A stretch of 64,000 nucleotides of DNA, taken from Paralvinella palmiformis (taxonomy: Eukaryota > Annelida > Polychaeta > Terebellida > Alvinellidae). Shown piece after piece: positions 37,340 to 51,107 of this stretch. Under the pieces are notes generated by a model. The model was not told where the DNA came from. It saw nothing but the letters and a program-made list of their open reading frames with translations, and searched no databases. Where the stretch lies: the NCBI GenBank assembly GCA_025642065.1, contig JAODUP010000723.1:108501-172500 (forward strand). Reading direction: 5' to 3'. Each line of letters begins with the position of its first letter. Positions within the stretch are counted from its first letter, which is position 1. Made by a program: the position numbers and the translations under genes.

Positions 37340-37940
37340 TCAGACATAAGCTTAAATGTGATTTTTAAGAAAAGATGTATATAAAAATACTCTATAGTTC
37401 AGAAGAGATACACCCACCCTCTCGTATTACGAACATAAACATGCCCATAAATACCTACATTCATTCGCACATTTATACATATGTATTTATAAAAATAATG
37501 CATGATGCATTCATACGCACACACGCACACATACATCTGCACATTCTCACATTCTTGATTTGCCTGTCCGTCCATCCAACCGCCCGTAAACTCAAACGCC
37601 CAGCACCCACCCACCCACCCACACACACAAAGAGGGCTTTATTAGAGGATGTGGTATAAGAATGCTCACTTTATACTAATATATCCACTGATGAGTTTCA
37701 AATGAATCTTGCGCAAATTTCCCCCAATTCTGATATCGAAGTGCGAATTACAAAAAGTCCTACAGCACTGAGCCAATTATAAACAGGATAGGTTGGTATA
37801 AAATTAGCCAGAAACACTCGGCTTTAAGGATCAACAAAATATAACAAAGCCCAAAAATATAGCTTATAATATAAACTTGATTTACTGGAGGCCGTGGACT
37901 GATAAAGAAAAAGACCGTATCCATGGAGAGAAAAGGGACA

Positions 37941-37971
<31 letters not shown>

Positions 37972-37975
37972 TGTG

Positions 37976-38450
37976 AAAAGTTGATATAGAGCTATATATT
38001 CCGTGCACTATTTGCGTCTTTGGAGGCACGCCGTTTAAGTGTTTGGCCTGGTTATCCAGCATTTAAATGACTGTAGCAGACACAGTACGCTCTTAAAGCA
38101 TGTACTCCTGACTCAGGAATAGAAACACTGCATCGCATCTCGAGCGGTGGCATTGGACACAGCTCGTGTGGTTGGTGTATTTTATATAACAAGTTTAATT
38201 GTATATATAATTCACCTTAGTTATTTGTGGGAATAGAATTATCTTTCCTAGGTCCAGTTATGTCCAGTCTGTACTATGACATTCAAGGCTAACTTTAGTC
38301 TCCTTGTCATTAATAAAACCCTATATTATAATTATAGTTTGTATAGCAGACATTAGGTCTGATTTGAAAATGTTAATATATAGAACGGCAATTCCGCCAT
38401 AACGGTCTGCTAAAGCGCCGATGTAAATTGTTATAATAGTGACGAGTAGG
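37976..38450. repeat. Segmental duplication, unit 1
   Basis: About 475 bp repeated in direct orientation 611-616 bp downstream. The first 250 bp differ at only a few sites, the rest more. It contains the short palindrome TCCTGACTCAGGA. There is no open frame of note. Low divergence over the first half suggests either recent duplication or constraint, for example a non-coding RNA or enhancer. Confidence 0.75.
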
Positions 38451-38586
38451 TCATAGTATTTATTGGATTTGTATGTTTATGAGGTATTTGACCCTCCAGC
38501 AAATATCACAAGGCATATTATGCTGCGGTTGAGAAAGTTCCGTTTTCTATGCGTGGAGACCATATTTCCCGGTCCCTGCATTCAAG

Positions 38587-39065
38587 AAAAGTTGATCTAG
38601 AGCTGTATAATCCATGTACTATTTGCGTCTTTGGAGGCACGCCGTTTAGATGTCTGGCCTGGTTATCCAGCATTTAAATGACTGTAGCAGGCACAGTACG
38701 CTCTTAAAGCATTATAAGTACTCCTGACTCAGGAATAGAAACACTGCATCGCATCTCGAGCGGTGGCATTGGACACAGTTCGCGCGGTTGGTGTGTTTTA
38801 CATAACAAGTTTACTTGTATATATAATTCACCTTGGTTGTATGTAGGAATAGATTTATCTTTCCTAGGTCCAGTTATGTCCAGTTTGTACTATGACATTC
38901 AAGATTAGCTCTAATCTGCTTGTCATAAATAACATTTAAGAACTACAATAGTTAGAATAGCATAAATTAGGTCAGGTTTGAAAATGATAGCATAGTTCAA
39001 ACAGTACGGAAGCCATGACGCGCTATTACGGTCTGCTTCAGCGCAGATGTCAGTCTTTTAATAGT
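38587..39065. repeat. Segmental duplication, unit 2
   Basis: Second copy of the 37976-38450 unit. A 4-5 base insertion (AAGCATTATAAGTACTCC against AAGCATGTACTCC) and scattered substitutions separate the two. The 137 bp between the units are unrelated. Confidence 0.75.
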
Positions 39066-39338
39066 AATTAAGATAAACAGTTTTAATAGTAGTCGCTTCA
39101 TGACGCCTGCCCGTTGTAAAAACTGATCTTTGAAGACGGTGACAATTGGGTTATATGGTTTATATAATATTGCTTTGAAGAAAGATACAGCAATTGAAAA
39201 ATAGCTATAAATAGGGCTGCTTAGATAATTAAGCTAAACATTCTCACTACTGCCGTGATCTGACTTGGGTGTTTTACACCCAAACTCCACGGCTGTAGGT
39301 GATTCGTATTTTGATTTTGCTTGGCGGCTTAGGGACTG

Positions 39339-39468
39339 GTGAGACATTACACATGTCTCAGCAAGAAAAGTCGCCACTCTGGATTCAGTCCCCTGAAGAA
39401 ACGTCCAGAGTTTGAATTCACGGATCGAGATTCTCTGTGCCTGTGCCTTATTATACACAGCTAAAACA
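39339..39468. repeat. 130-bp dispersed repeat, copy 2
   Basis: Same element as at 3371-3502 in the same orientation, again ending in a CA tract, here followed by GA and a 50-bp GT repeat. Confidence 0.6.
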
Positions 39469-39491
39469 CACACACACAGAGAGAGAGAGAG

Positions 39492-39550
<59 letters not shown>

Positions 39551-39690
39551 ATTCACATAACAGCGAAATGACAAAACAGGGAACTATTGATATCTGAACA
39601 TCCCGTCTTTTGGTCGGGATGTTATGACATCACGGCGCATCTTGGATGATGTATGAAATGCTGGAGACTAAATATTCTGATACCATCTTC

Positions 39691-39885
39691 CTATTGTTTA
39701 TATGTCGCCTTAATCTGATGGCCTTTCTCAGGGTATTTAGAAGCGAATAATTGTCTCATAAGATTGATAAATTTAGACTGGATCCGGTTAAGGGACATGG
39801 TAGTTTGGGGTTGTTTGGGGAATTGGGCTAACATTCCTGACCTGGATACTCCCGTTCCGGGAGCTGTTTGTTGATGAGGATCTCG
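39691..39885 (-). CDS. Candidate exon in the ITG-like first intron, unidentified
   Basis: After a tctttgacaaacaccgtcag acceptor the minus strand is open for 64 codons to TAG (RDPHQQTAPGTGVSRSGMLA ... SKFINLMRQLFASKYPEK). Entry in phase 0 would be compatible with the signal-peptide exon at 52235-52345. A second frame over the same bases (EILINKQLPEREYP to a weak GTCAGG donor) also looks plausible, and the two cannot both be right. Confidence 0.18.
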   Translation of the reverse strand, partial: RDPHQQTAPGTGVSRSGMLAQFPKQPQTTMSLNRIQSKFINLMRQLFASKYPEKGHQIKATYKQ

Positions 39886-40282
39886 CTGACGGTGTTTGTC
39901 AAAGATAATAAATATTTCAAGATCGGCGGATGTGATATTCTGTGGTTTTGTTGTGCATCTATTGTACATTGTGTGTGTGCGTGTGTGTGTATGTGCGTGT
40001 GCGTGCGTGTGCGTGCGTGTGTACAGGGTATCCGTATTCCCGTTTTCCCATTTAGGTTATCCCCAAACACCTACGTCCAAACATACCAGGTCTTCTATCG
40101 AGCTGTCCAAAATATTGCTGTTCAGGATCATATCTCCGGATCACGGCTCTGACTTATGGAAATAAATTAACAGTAATATGCGATTCCCTAGACTTAGCCA
40201 TAGAAAATAACAACCACCGGCACCAACACAAAAACAACAGCCATAACAACCTCTAGTTTGTAGTCTAAATCCTCTAATGACT

Positions 40283-40368
<86 letters not shown>

Positions 40369-40506
40369 ATCTCGCCATGTCATCAACCTTTTTAATTATG
40401 AGACAAACCCTTCAAAGGTATATTATTTTAAATTCCAGATAATTGGCAGATAATCCACAATAATTGACCACAGTCTAACGGGGACAAACGTGGAACATAC
40501 ATAGAC

Positions 40507-40575
40507 CAGTGGCCAGGATCCGAACCCAGAATCTTTCGATTTTAATTCAGCCACTTTACCCCAGAGCTACCACTC
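40507..40575 (-). repeat. tRNA-like element
   Basis: The minus strand shows GTAGCTCTGGGGTAAAGTGG and GGGTTCGGATCCTGGCCACT. The stems are imperfect, and it is likely a SINE head or tRNA pseudogene. Confidence 0.35.
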
Positions 40576-41273
40576 CATTTCGATGCGTGGTTTATTTGTA
40601 TCTAACATGTGGACAGACAGGCAGGCAGGCAGGCAGACGTACAGACGGACAATAAGATAAACAACCATATAGATAGTCGGACACAGAGACAGGTATAGAC
40701 TGGTTATAGATAGACGGATAGACAAGTGGAAAGGCAAATAGACAGACAAGAAACAAATACTTAGACACCCAAATATTAACAGAGGAGTGAACCAATGAAT
40801 TAGCATAATAGCTGACCATTTGGTTCACTGAATGGCTGAACAAGTCATTGAATAACTGACTTAACGATGAAATGGGTGAGTGGGTGAATGAATGACTGAA
40901 TTATGGATGGACCGATCTGATGAAAAGTTAAGTAATAAATGAATCAATCCGTGGACGAAAAAAAAAAGATCGTTGTGTTGATGAACAATAGCAATGTATT
41001 CTTGCCATAATAGCCCGTCACAGGTAAGATGCTGCTGCTGATAGATGAAAGGGTAATATCTAAGTCGTTTTTGGGGTAAACAATGATTAATACAATAGAA
41101 TTATAATGATTTGATGTTGAGCCAAGACAGAATATAATTGGGAGTCACTTAAGGCTGTAATGATTATTTATTAGTAATTATGGATTTGGTATTATTTATT
41201 CGTTCATACGGTGATAACCACGTGACACTTTCAGGTAAGAAAAGAAATTAACACGGCAGTATCAAGATGTGCA

Positions 41274-41315
<42 letters not shown>

Positions 41316-42124
41316 TGGGGTGAGTAGGGACGGGATTGTGTGGATGGGTGGATGGACGGATGTGTGTGTGTGTGCTTTGGTGGTTGGTTAGGTGGATGGT
41401 GTGTGTCACTGACTGAATGATATCACATTCAGTGAATTGTTCGGGTCATGGAAACTTCCATCTCTAGACGTCATTGTATATTCTCTCATACCCCGAGTGT
41501 TTCCTATCCATTCCACCATTTTGCTACGCAATCATCATATACTCGGCCGTATTGAGTGTCTTTGTGGCTGATCGTCAACCCAAAATGGCACTCGAGAATC
41601 TAACGAGGTTCATAGACAACGCTCATTTGCGACGACTCGGTGTGTAAATATTCCGCTCGTTGGGCCCACCGTCGTCCCACTCTCCATAACAAACATCGCC
41701 ACAATCGCTTCTCGTACTCCCATAGCTTCGTGTCCACAAAATACCGTCCCCGACGAGAACTGGCGAAGAGATGCAATTTTCCGCCTACCGAAATTCCAAG
41801 GAGTTGGCCAATTCTGGTCGGAAATTATATCTCATCCTAGCAGTGATTTCTCGCCACTTGGAGAACGTCCGGAAAACGACCGCGAGGCCTCGCGGGCGGA
41901 CTGGACGAAATTATATTAGCTGTTGGCGGGGGAGGACTTCTTCGGAGAACTCGTTAACTTACACGATTCGACGGTCTAGAGGGCACGAGCTAAATACAGG
42001 GACACCACATGATGTAAATAAAGAGACGGGGGAGGGGGGGGGGGTGGCAGTGGTAGTTTCATGGATTCTCCTAGCAAAAACTTGGCGTTTCACTTTTATT
42101 GGTCAATTGACTTGGTACAATTGT

Positions 42125-42158
<34 letters not shown>

Positions 42159-42329
42159 CTTCATCATTATCATCATCATCATCATCGTAACCATGACACT
42201 GACTAAACATTATTACTGATTCAACATCGGATTAATAATGGCGAACTGATTTTAAGAGCTAAAACTATTTTGTTTAATATCTAACGCCAAAATTAAGACA
42301 AACCATGTTTCAAAGAATAATACGTATTG

Positions 42330-42497
42330 GCGCCTCCGTGTACTAACGGTAGCGTGTTTGACCACAGATCACTACCACCCGTGTTCGAATCTCGGTGGGA
42401 GCATATCTGAAGGTTGTTTCGTCTTTCACTTCGCCTCATTACCTTTGGAGGTCACTCGGCCCATTTAGCCTACCATGTGCACAAAAGTGGCCGTAAA
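42330..42497 (+). repeat. SINE family A copy with CAT-repeat tail
   Basis: A full-length copy (box B GTGTTCGAATCTC, body, tail GTGGCCGTAAAGCATCATC). The simple CAT tail is the kind of 3' end expected of retroposed copies. The same ATG/CAT tail occurs at 11827. Confidence 0.7.
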
Positions 42498-43416
42498 GCA
42501 TCATCATCATCATCTAATAATAATACGTATCTTACCACACTATCAATAAACCAGAAATTAACGTACACAAAATAATTACGATATACAACGAGGCGAAAGA
42601 CATTCTGTCGTAAAAAAAGAACATTCTGGTCTTTGTCCTGACACGACTTAATGGCATTAACCAACATTAGAAGAATCTATCAGTAGTGATTGTGTTATCT
42701 TCTAGAAATATTACTAGTCATATTCCGGTAGGTATCTCGTAGTTGGCTGCAAGGTAATTATAGACCATTTATTGGGGATATTGTATCGTGTGGGGAACAG
42801 TCGGGAGAGGCTTCCTAAATGGAACATTGGCTCCCCATCGACCTACGCCTGGAACCATCCAATAACAACGACCTCGCTCATCTAAACGTATCTAGAAATC
42901 GAACCTAGAACTGAATGCCAATATTCGACTCATCAAGGTTAGGGGTATTACAGGTACACGTAAACCTAGCGAGCGTAAATCATCTAATGTAGATATATAT
43001 ATAATACAGGTGTAACATCCCAGGTATAATACAGATGAGACATGGCAATAGGTCTCCACGACGGATGTCCAGTTGGTGTATGGCGAACTGCGAATTGTGG
43101 ACCGTGATGATGTCAAAGGAAGATGAAACTGAATCGTTTATAAAAGGTTTGATTTCTCTTCGGAAAATTCCCTTCTTTACAGTTACTGTCTCCGGAAATA
43201 TTTGCAGTATTGTCATATTTACAACTACGTCTTAGGTAATTCGTATTGGGATTACGTAGTATAATGGCACACAACGGCCCCTGGTGGCAAGGCCGCTTTG
43301 TTATATCTGTGAGTAGCGGTGTAATACAATTTAAACACTGCATAGCAAATATCTTCGATAAATGTCGTTAGCAGGACAGACAGACAGACACACATACACA
43401 CACAAACACACACACA

Positions 43417-43450
<34 letters not shown>

Positions 43451-43995
43451 ACACACACACTGGCTAAACAGCACATTCCTCGGCTTTGCCAACTTCCAAC
43501 AGACAGACTCCACGATGTATGTCGTACCCGTGGTCATTATCCCAGACCACCATCTCTAAGGACCAAGGAACAAACATCGATTCTTGTTTTCCGAGACGCC
43601 AATCTATTTTCCCCATCCGGCCAACTAACATGCCGCCAAGAAGGCGATAAATCACCGCCAAGTTCTGCCCTTAATGCCGCAAGCCGGGGGACACGGCGTA
43701 CCTTTGTCCTTCATTAAGTTGTTAATTAGCTTTGCCGTCTGTGGTACTTCCTCGTATGGACATAAGACGCAATTAGTAATATCGTTTAACATCATTACGT
43801 GATAAAGGACGATTTGGGTACCGATAGAGTTACCTTGAGTCGCCGGTCGGACATTTAGAGTTGACCACATCTTGCTAATATGATATAAATTATGATTGGT
43901 CACGCTTTATAAACCAGTCTGTGTGAGATTGTCTATGTCTATCTGTCTGTCCGTCTGGTGATTGTATGCATGTGTATATCAGACTCTTTCGGTAG

Positions 43996-44019
<24 letters not shown>

Positions 44020-44026
<7 letters not shown>

Positions 44027-44066
44027 ATAAATAACATCATTACGTGAAAGGGTGTCAGTTGCTCTG

Positions 44067-44143
<77 letters not shown>

Positions 44144-44145
44144 AG

Positions 44146-44189
<44 letters not shown>

Positions 44190-44230
44190 AGAGAGAGAGA
44201 GGAGAGAGAGGGGGGGGGCAGGCAGGCAGA
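44020..44230. repeat. TCTG, TA, GA compound microsatellite
   Basis: Short TCTG run, 36-bp TA tract, then over 100 bp of GA with small breaks. Confidence 0.95.
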
Positions 44231-45044
44231 CTGACTGGTTTTGTTATGTGTATATAGCCGTGATTCCCGTATTAATTACATTTCTCTGCAATTACTGATA
44301 GATTGATCAACAGCGCCAGCTACAGAAACCATTCATAATCGCTGGTAATCTTGCAAATAACACCAGGATGTCCACTTTGTCTATTCCGACATAAAAAAAC
44401 GGAAGCACAAACAAGCCACCGCGTGACTCGGTACTTCCACCGGTTTTGGGGTGCAAACAAATAGTTCTAAATGTCCCCATTCATATTCCATGATACCACT
44501 GCATCCCACTAAAAGGCACACGGTGAATCGCAAGCGCCTATTCATCCCGAACATAACGCCTATGACGTGCAAGCAATATTCAAACAATGAAATGACATCA
44601 CATGGTCCTCTGGAGGTATTTACCCGTAATGCCATAGGCCATATTCCGTGTTCCGACATGTTTGGTTCAGCTGCTGTTACGGCTATTAAGACTGATTCGG
44701 CCAGAGTGGCTTCCGGCAGTTTGTCGAGGGATTGAGCACTGCTCTTCCGAAAAGAGAATGTTAGAAGTGTTTTAAGGAAGACATAACGTGTTGACCAGTT
44801 GTGGGTAATGTTATAGTGTTATTGTGGGGATTACGTAAAGCTGCGTCCTATCGTAGATTACTAGATTCTCGCCTATGTTAAGTGATACTGCAGTCTGAGC
44901 TGCCCGTGTTATAGGGTAGAGTTTGTTAGAAGGTTACTGTTGGTCATCTAGTGAGATAAAAGGCTATGAGTACCGTCGTCTCTTTGGGATTAGCGGTGAA
45001 ACTGAGAATGTAACATCATCTTGATTGGATTGGCGACAACCACA

Positions 45045-45300
<256 letters not shown>

Positions 45301-46420
45301 GTTTCTAGTTGGTTTGTAAGTTTCGGAAGAGTTTTTCAGTCTGAGATTCTTCAAAAGGACTACAGTTGAAGACAGAAGAATATGTTAGCATATCGAGCCC
45401 ATATTTATCATTCCTTATAGGATAATGATCATGTTGAGATTTCAGATAAAAGTTGTCGGAGTGGGGAAAGTATCATAAACAATATAATATCTATTCCCCA
45501 GTGTCCGTGTCCGTCATTGGAGAAAAAAGGTCAAATATCATCATATTCAATATTATCATATTCAATATCATCATATGTAATATCATCATATTAAATATCA
45601 TTACAGTAAATATTAATGTGCACCAAAATGGATCTCCTCCGAAACGCCCACATCTATATTTCGTTATTCAGCACCATTCGATACACCATGTCGATATCGA
45701 GCACCGGCCGGTCCCCTTCTCTACCAGAGCGCCGATATGAATGATCGCGGGCAAGCCGAGGCGCCGGCTAGCGAATAAACCACGACTTAATCAATTCTAA
45801 TGCCCCACGCAGCGGCTGTCTTGTCATGGCGCCATGGATGATTGGGCTTAGATTAGAACAGGGACCCCGGAGATTGTCTGGCCCATTATATCCAAGTAAT
45901 AAAATCATCCCGATAAGAAAGAGGAAGGCCAAAGCAGTGTACTTCGAGCCATCCGTAGTTACGTTCGGCCAGATTGTGTTGAATAGCGGAGGTGACACTG
46001 GGCGATAATGTACATGGGCACAAATTTGCTGTGGTCTTTAGAGACTTAAGCCTTGGTAGCCTCCAGACACGATAGCCGAACACGGCTACTGTCTTAAGCT
46101 ATCATCATCGCGTTCCCAATAGAAAAAGCTATTCGCCAAACTAAGGTCCTTTTGCGATGGAATTTGCATTGTTTTCAAATATTATTTTTTAGCTAAATGA
46201 ACGGTAATCCTAATATTTCAATAGACACAACCAGAAATGTCTGATTATCGCTAAGATCAAGAAATAACATGCTCAATATTATTTGAAATACACACACAAA
46301 TACACACACACAAACACACGGACACATGCATGGATGCATACATACACACACACGCATGCACAATATTAATTAAGCAAACAATTGAACGCAGGTCCGTTTT
46401 TGAGTCTTTCTTTTAAGTAG

Positions 46421-46492
46421 ATTCGTGGTGCAGATAATACCGTAACGGACTGCACAATTGCGGTTAGTGGGATCGAATCCATTCACTGATTC
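46421..46492 (+). repeat. tRNA-like element
   Basis: GATTCGTGGTGCAGATAATAC with a B box GGGATCGAATCC about 40 nt later. Degenerate. Confidence 0.3.
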
Positions 46493-47499
46493 TTTTCTTC
46501 TTTGGGATGTTTCATTCATCAGTAAAAGGCGTAAGCCTAATCATCTCATATGCACAACTACCCGAACCTTAACCAAAAGCTCAGGTTAGACCAGTCCCGA
46601 TATTACGAAAGTAATGGCTCGCTCCGTTTGAAGGTTTCATTTTACAGTGAAGGAGTCATTGTAATACCGCAACAACGAGTCCGTGGAATGGTATGATTTG
46701 TTCGTATTTTTCGAAGATAAAGGTGCATATACTTGCATGGCATCCCAATTAAAAGGTGTTTAAAGGAAAAAGTGGAATTTTATATTACGCATAGTAGGTC
46801 CAGTGGCCACAGAGGTGTGAAAGAGAAGCACCACCACTAATAATATCAGCACAATTATGGTGTAGTTCTTACTTATGTAAATCGAACGCCATTTGTTCAG
46901 ATGATGCGTTACATTTCTGCCAGAATCTTTGACATTTGGTCCACTTATGTCTCATCCCTTCCAAGATAATGCCGAGTCAGCAGGTATCACATGCTAGATA
47001 ACGTATAATCATTGGCTCGCACGTGATAGCCATTATCCTTGTTAGGCGTGGCTCTGTAAGTTTTATGTCATTGCTTCTCCCAGAATAAGAGCTGGTTCCC
47101 TCGTGTCAGGGCAAGTGATCTGAATGTCATCACGGTGGCCTCTTTCGTGGAGCACTACTCACAAAATACGAACATCACGAGTAATGATGGCTAAGTAGAC
47201 AAGTGGCGAACAAAAACTCCTACGTTCTCGGTTGCACTTTATGCCAGTTACTTGTTTTAGATAAAGTACCCTTATTAGAATGAATGAAGCGGGTGTAGCA
47301 AAATTAGTTTTATTTTTGGACTGATATTATTTACACAAAGATGCTTAAGGTAATAAATACAGAATGTAATAAATACTTAGAAATTATTTACTGCTCAATC
47401 AGACGATGCAAGTCTAATTTACCAACATCTATACAAACATATATTATTGCTTTTTGGTTGCTTGACATAAATTATGGATTGTTGCTGTCTATGTGGTTA

Positions 47500-47795
<296 letters not shown>

Positions 47796-48007
47796 TTAAT
47801 TCATAACATTATTGCATAGAAGAGATAAAACAGACCTTTGGCCTAACACATATATAGAACCAGGTCAGCAACCTTTTTCGAATCCATATTACGCACAAAT
47901 AGGTCAATACTTTTCTCCAAACCAAATTCAACTGTGCATGGTGATAAGAAGAACAACCAAACAAAACCCGACAAAATATTTACACAAAGAAACAAAATGC
48001 CACAAAA

Positions 48008-48398
48008 TCACCAAACGAACAAAACAAAAGTCATCAACGAACAAACAGCAAAATGATCGGAAATACAAAAAAAAATGGACGAAAATTGCAAATATTTGGC
48101 GCCATTGCGGTCGGTGAACGGGCCGATGTCATGACTGGGATCACTAATGAGATCCTTTGGGCGGGTCCCGAACTTGCTGATAAATAGGCGGAAATTGTCG
48201 ACGACCGCCGAGTAGCTCCGAACCACGAACTGGAAGATGATCGGGAAGTGCAGTGGCTACGTGCGGCTGTTTGATCTCCTTCTGCTTGTTTTTATTGCTG
48301 ATTTCAGCGCCGCAGAGCTGAAGCCACACGAAGGGCATCGCGTGTAAACGAGGGAAAGAGTTCTTCACGCACACACGCATACACATACACGCACACAC
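48008..48398 (-). CDS. Coding-like stretch with a frame switch, unidentified
   Basis: GC-richer DNA in the first ITG-like intron. On the minus strand one frame reads MPFVWLQLCGAEISNKNKQK then EIKQPHVATA. After about 48250 the next frame reads HFPIIFQFVVRSYSAVVDNF then RLFISKFGTRPKDLISDPSH. Both have codon choice biased to C or G in third position, and both fade into AT-rich or simple-repeat translation outside. A single surplus base near 48245-48255 would join them, as in ITG-like exon 3. Against: no clear donor, and the plus strand carries a good acceptor-like tract (tttttattgctgatttcag) in the same place. It may be an exon, a decayed copy or a conserved non-coding element. Confidence 0.25.
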
Positions 48399-48849
48399 AC
48401 ACGGGGACGCGCAAGCAAAAGTACGCGAAAATCTCCAGTGATTTCATTAAAGCCGTACACGGCGTGATGCACAACGCGCTAAGCCTGTTACCGGACTGGT
48501 TACGTTAGCTTATGGAATGTGGGAAAACAGAAAGACAAGGATCCTTCTGGTGGGTGGTAGTGGGTGGTAGTGGGTGTTGAGCGATCGTGGGTGCTAACGA
48601 AGGGCTTTAGTCGATGACTATATTAATATTTGTTTTAATGTTTTGCAACATAATTCCATCTTCATTGTTCTAACGAGCTTGTAACATGATCATTTTCATT
48701 TCCCCCCCCCCACCCCCACAACCATCTGCACGGATTTTTATATGTCGGTCTACCAAGAACTCCCCGCGAGTATACTGTTATACCAGCGTAACAGTATCTG
48801 GTACTCATTAATGCCTCAGCCAAGCGTACGCTAATTATCATCACCCACA

Positions 48850-48912
48850 GCCAGTTGACGGATTCGAACCTAATTATTCCCGTTTTCTATACCAACACTG
48901 TAACACTGACCT
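48850..48912 (-). repeat. tRNA-like element
   Basis: The minus strand has GTCAGTGTTACAGTGTTGG as an A-box-like part and AGGTTCGAATCCGTCAACTG as a good B box; no full cloverleaf. Confidence 0.35.
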
Positions 48913-49079
48913 AACCGTGACTGACTTATTTACGGCTAAGTCCTTACACTATTCCTGTACTTATTTACACCTTATGTTTTTCATAATAAACTTATCATAG
49001 TATATTTATCATTATATGTTTATCGTAATGCATTTATCATGATATTTTTATCATAATATATTATGTTTATCATATGCAA

Positions 49080-49250
49080 AAGCGCACTTAAATCACTCAG
49101 TGGTTGGGGCACTGCGCTGCAAACCTCCAGGTTGCGGGTTAGAATCTGGTTCTTTTCTACGTTTGTGGAAGATATCCGCAAAGAGTCGACCTTCGGTCGT
49201 ATGTCCCGGATGTGATCAGCGCCGAGGTCAGAGTAACCAATAAAACAACG
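49080..49250 (+). repeat. tRNA-like SINE, single copy in window
   Basis: ATCACTCAGTGGTTGGGGCA (box A) and GGTTGCGGGTTAGAATCTGG (decayed box B), followed by a GC-rich body ending near an AACAACGAAACAATCAATC tail. Confidence 0.45.
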
Positions 49251-51107
49251 AAACAATCAATCATGATATGCAAAACACCCGAAAAACAACACAATTATAT
49301 GCGGTGCTTTAACAAGCGGGTTATTATTATTATTATTATTATTATTCAAATCTTATGACCTGTCCCCTATACGAAGAGATGAGCCGATGGGTTTCCTGTT
49401 ATCAGTCCATTACACTAGCGAAACTTCGATGACATTTCCATGGCCAACAAACCAAACCCTGTTTGTCGGAGGAACACTTACAAAACTCGATATTCCCAAA
49501 TTATTTATGCCATCAATAGGGCGTTTACGTGACAACGTTTGCCCGGAAAATATCTCTCCCGATTAATCTCCGAGTGCCAGCTTCCCATACGGGATGGCTG
49601 CCGGAGATGATGTTCGCCAGGTCGTGTGACGTCATAAACGCGGCGCGGCGCGTTATAATTGCATCACGCGATGTCCACATCGTTAATGGGCGTTAATAGT
49701 CGTTGATGATGAGATACTATTTTAGACAAAGATGGGATTTTTTCCTCTCTCCATCTCTGTGTCAAAGTATTAATTAAGGCATCACATCGATAGAATCAGC
49801 TGCCGCGTTACGGCGTTTTCGGACATTCTTGGCGAGAATGTTGTTAAATATCAGTTCATCTAAAGCTATCCTTACTTGGTTTGTCTGATCATTCGAAACT
49901 AACTGCTCGCCGGTGTGACAAGTTTGGCACGTTGGTACGAACGGCTGCTTAAATAGGAAAGTGGAAACAAAGTAAACGAATACATCTATATTTGAAATAA
50001 ATAAATAAATAATGCCGTTTGTACCGTATATTTAATATTACGACCTTGCTAACAGAAATATCTCATAATTACTGCAGAGCAAACCTCGACTTCGGGAATT
50101 CGTGATGGCACAGCATCTTTATTCTTTGTTTTCTCTGATGCGCTGAGAGAGACTGTTTTAAAATTGTTTAATTATCTCCTATGAAATCAATTCCGGCTCT
50201 TCTGCGTCAGTAAGTGAGAAAATGATTCGCCCCCATTCCGTTGTTGACGAAATATAGGCCATCGTGGCTATTCTATTTTCCACCACATTTTATATATTGG
50301 TCGGGTCGTAAAAAAGACTACTAGAGACATTTGTTTGAGAACTATTCTATTTCGGGTGGTAGAGATCGATTAAGCTAATATTTTGCAACCGTTCGAACCT
50401 TTCCAGAGCGTCTAAATAGATATTTATTATCACTGTATGCTGTCAATTCTCCGACATGTTTTTGCTGCAAAACCAACGGCATTGAATCTGGATTGTTCAT
50501 TAGTATCGCCTAAAGCCGTCCCATAAATCGCTCCACTTCGAATTCGATAACTTCTGGCTCCTATTACGCAATATACCCTGACGGGTGCCGGTGAAATGAA
50601 ATCGTACATCAAGTTGGTTTAGCGCGATATGGCCCATAACATTTCGTACTCTAGCTGAGTTTGGTCGATTCGAGTGGTTCAAAGTTAGGTGGACTCATTG
50701 GGGCCATTGTTTTGCTGATATTAGAAAATGGTGTAGATAAATGATGCATCGTTGCCATATCTCCGCGTTTGTTACATACCAGAATTTCCAGCATTTTTAA
50801 TACTGGAATAATGATAGTGAATTTCTACGAAAATCAAAGTTTTCAATTCAAATTTAAAATTACAGAGCGGTCATTATTGTAACTTAACCTCTTAATAATT
50901 ATCCACCGAAGATGCTAACTTATTTAATTGTAAATTTTGTTCAGTAAAGAACAGTTCCCTTATTGATAAATAAGCGCTATATACTATTGTAGATGATGAT
51001 GATGATGATGATAATGATGACCGTGACGATGTAATATTGATAAACCTATTGTGAAATATGAACTCCTCGTGCATAACGTAAACGTTATTGTTAAATATTT
51101 TACGCAG

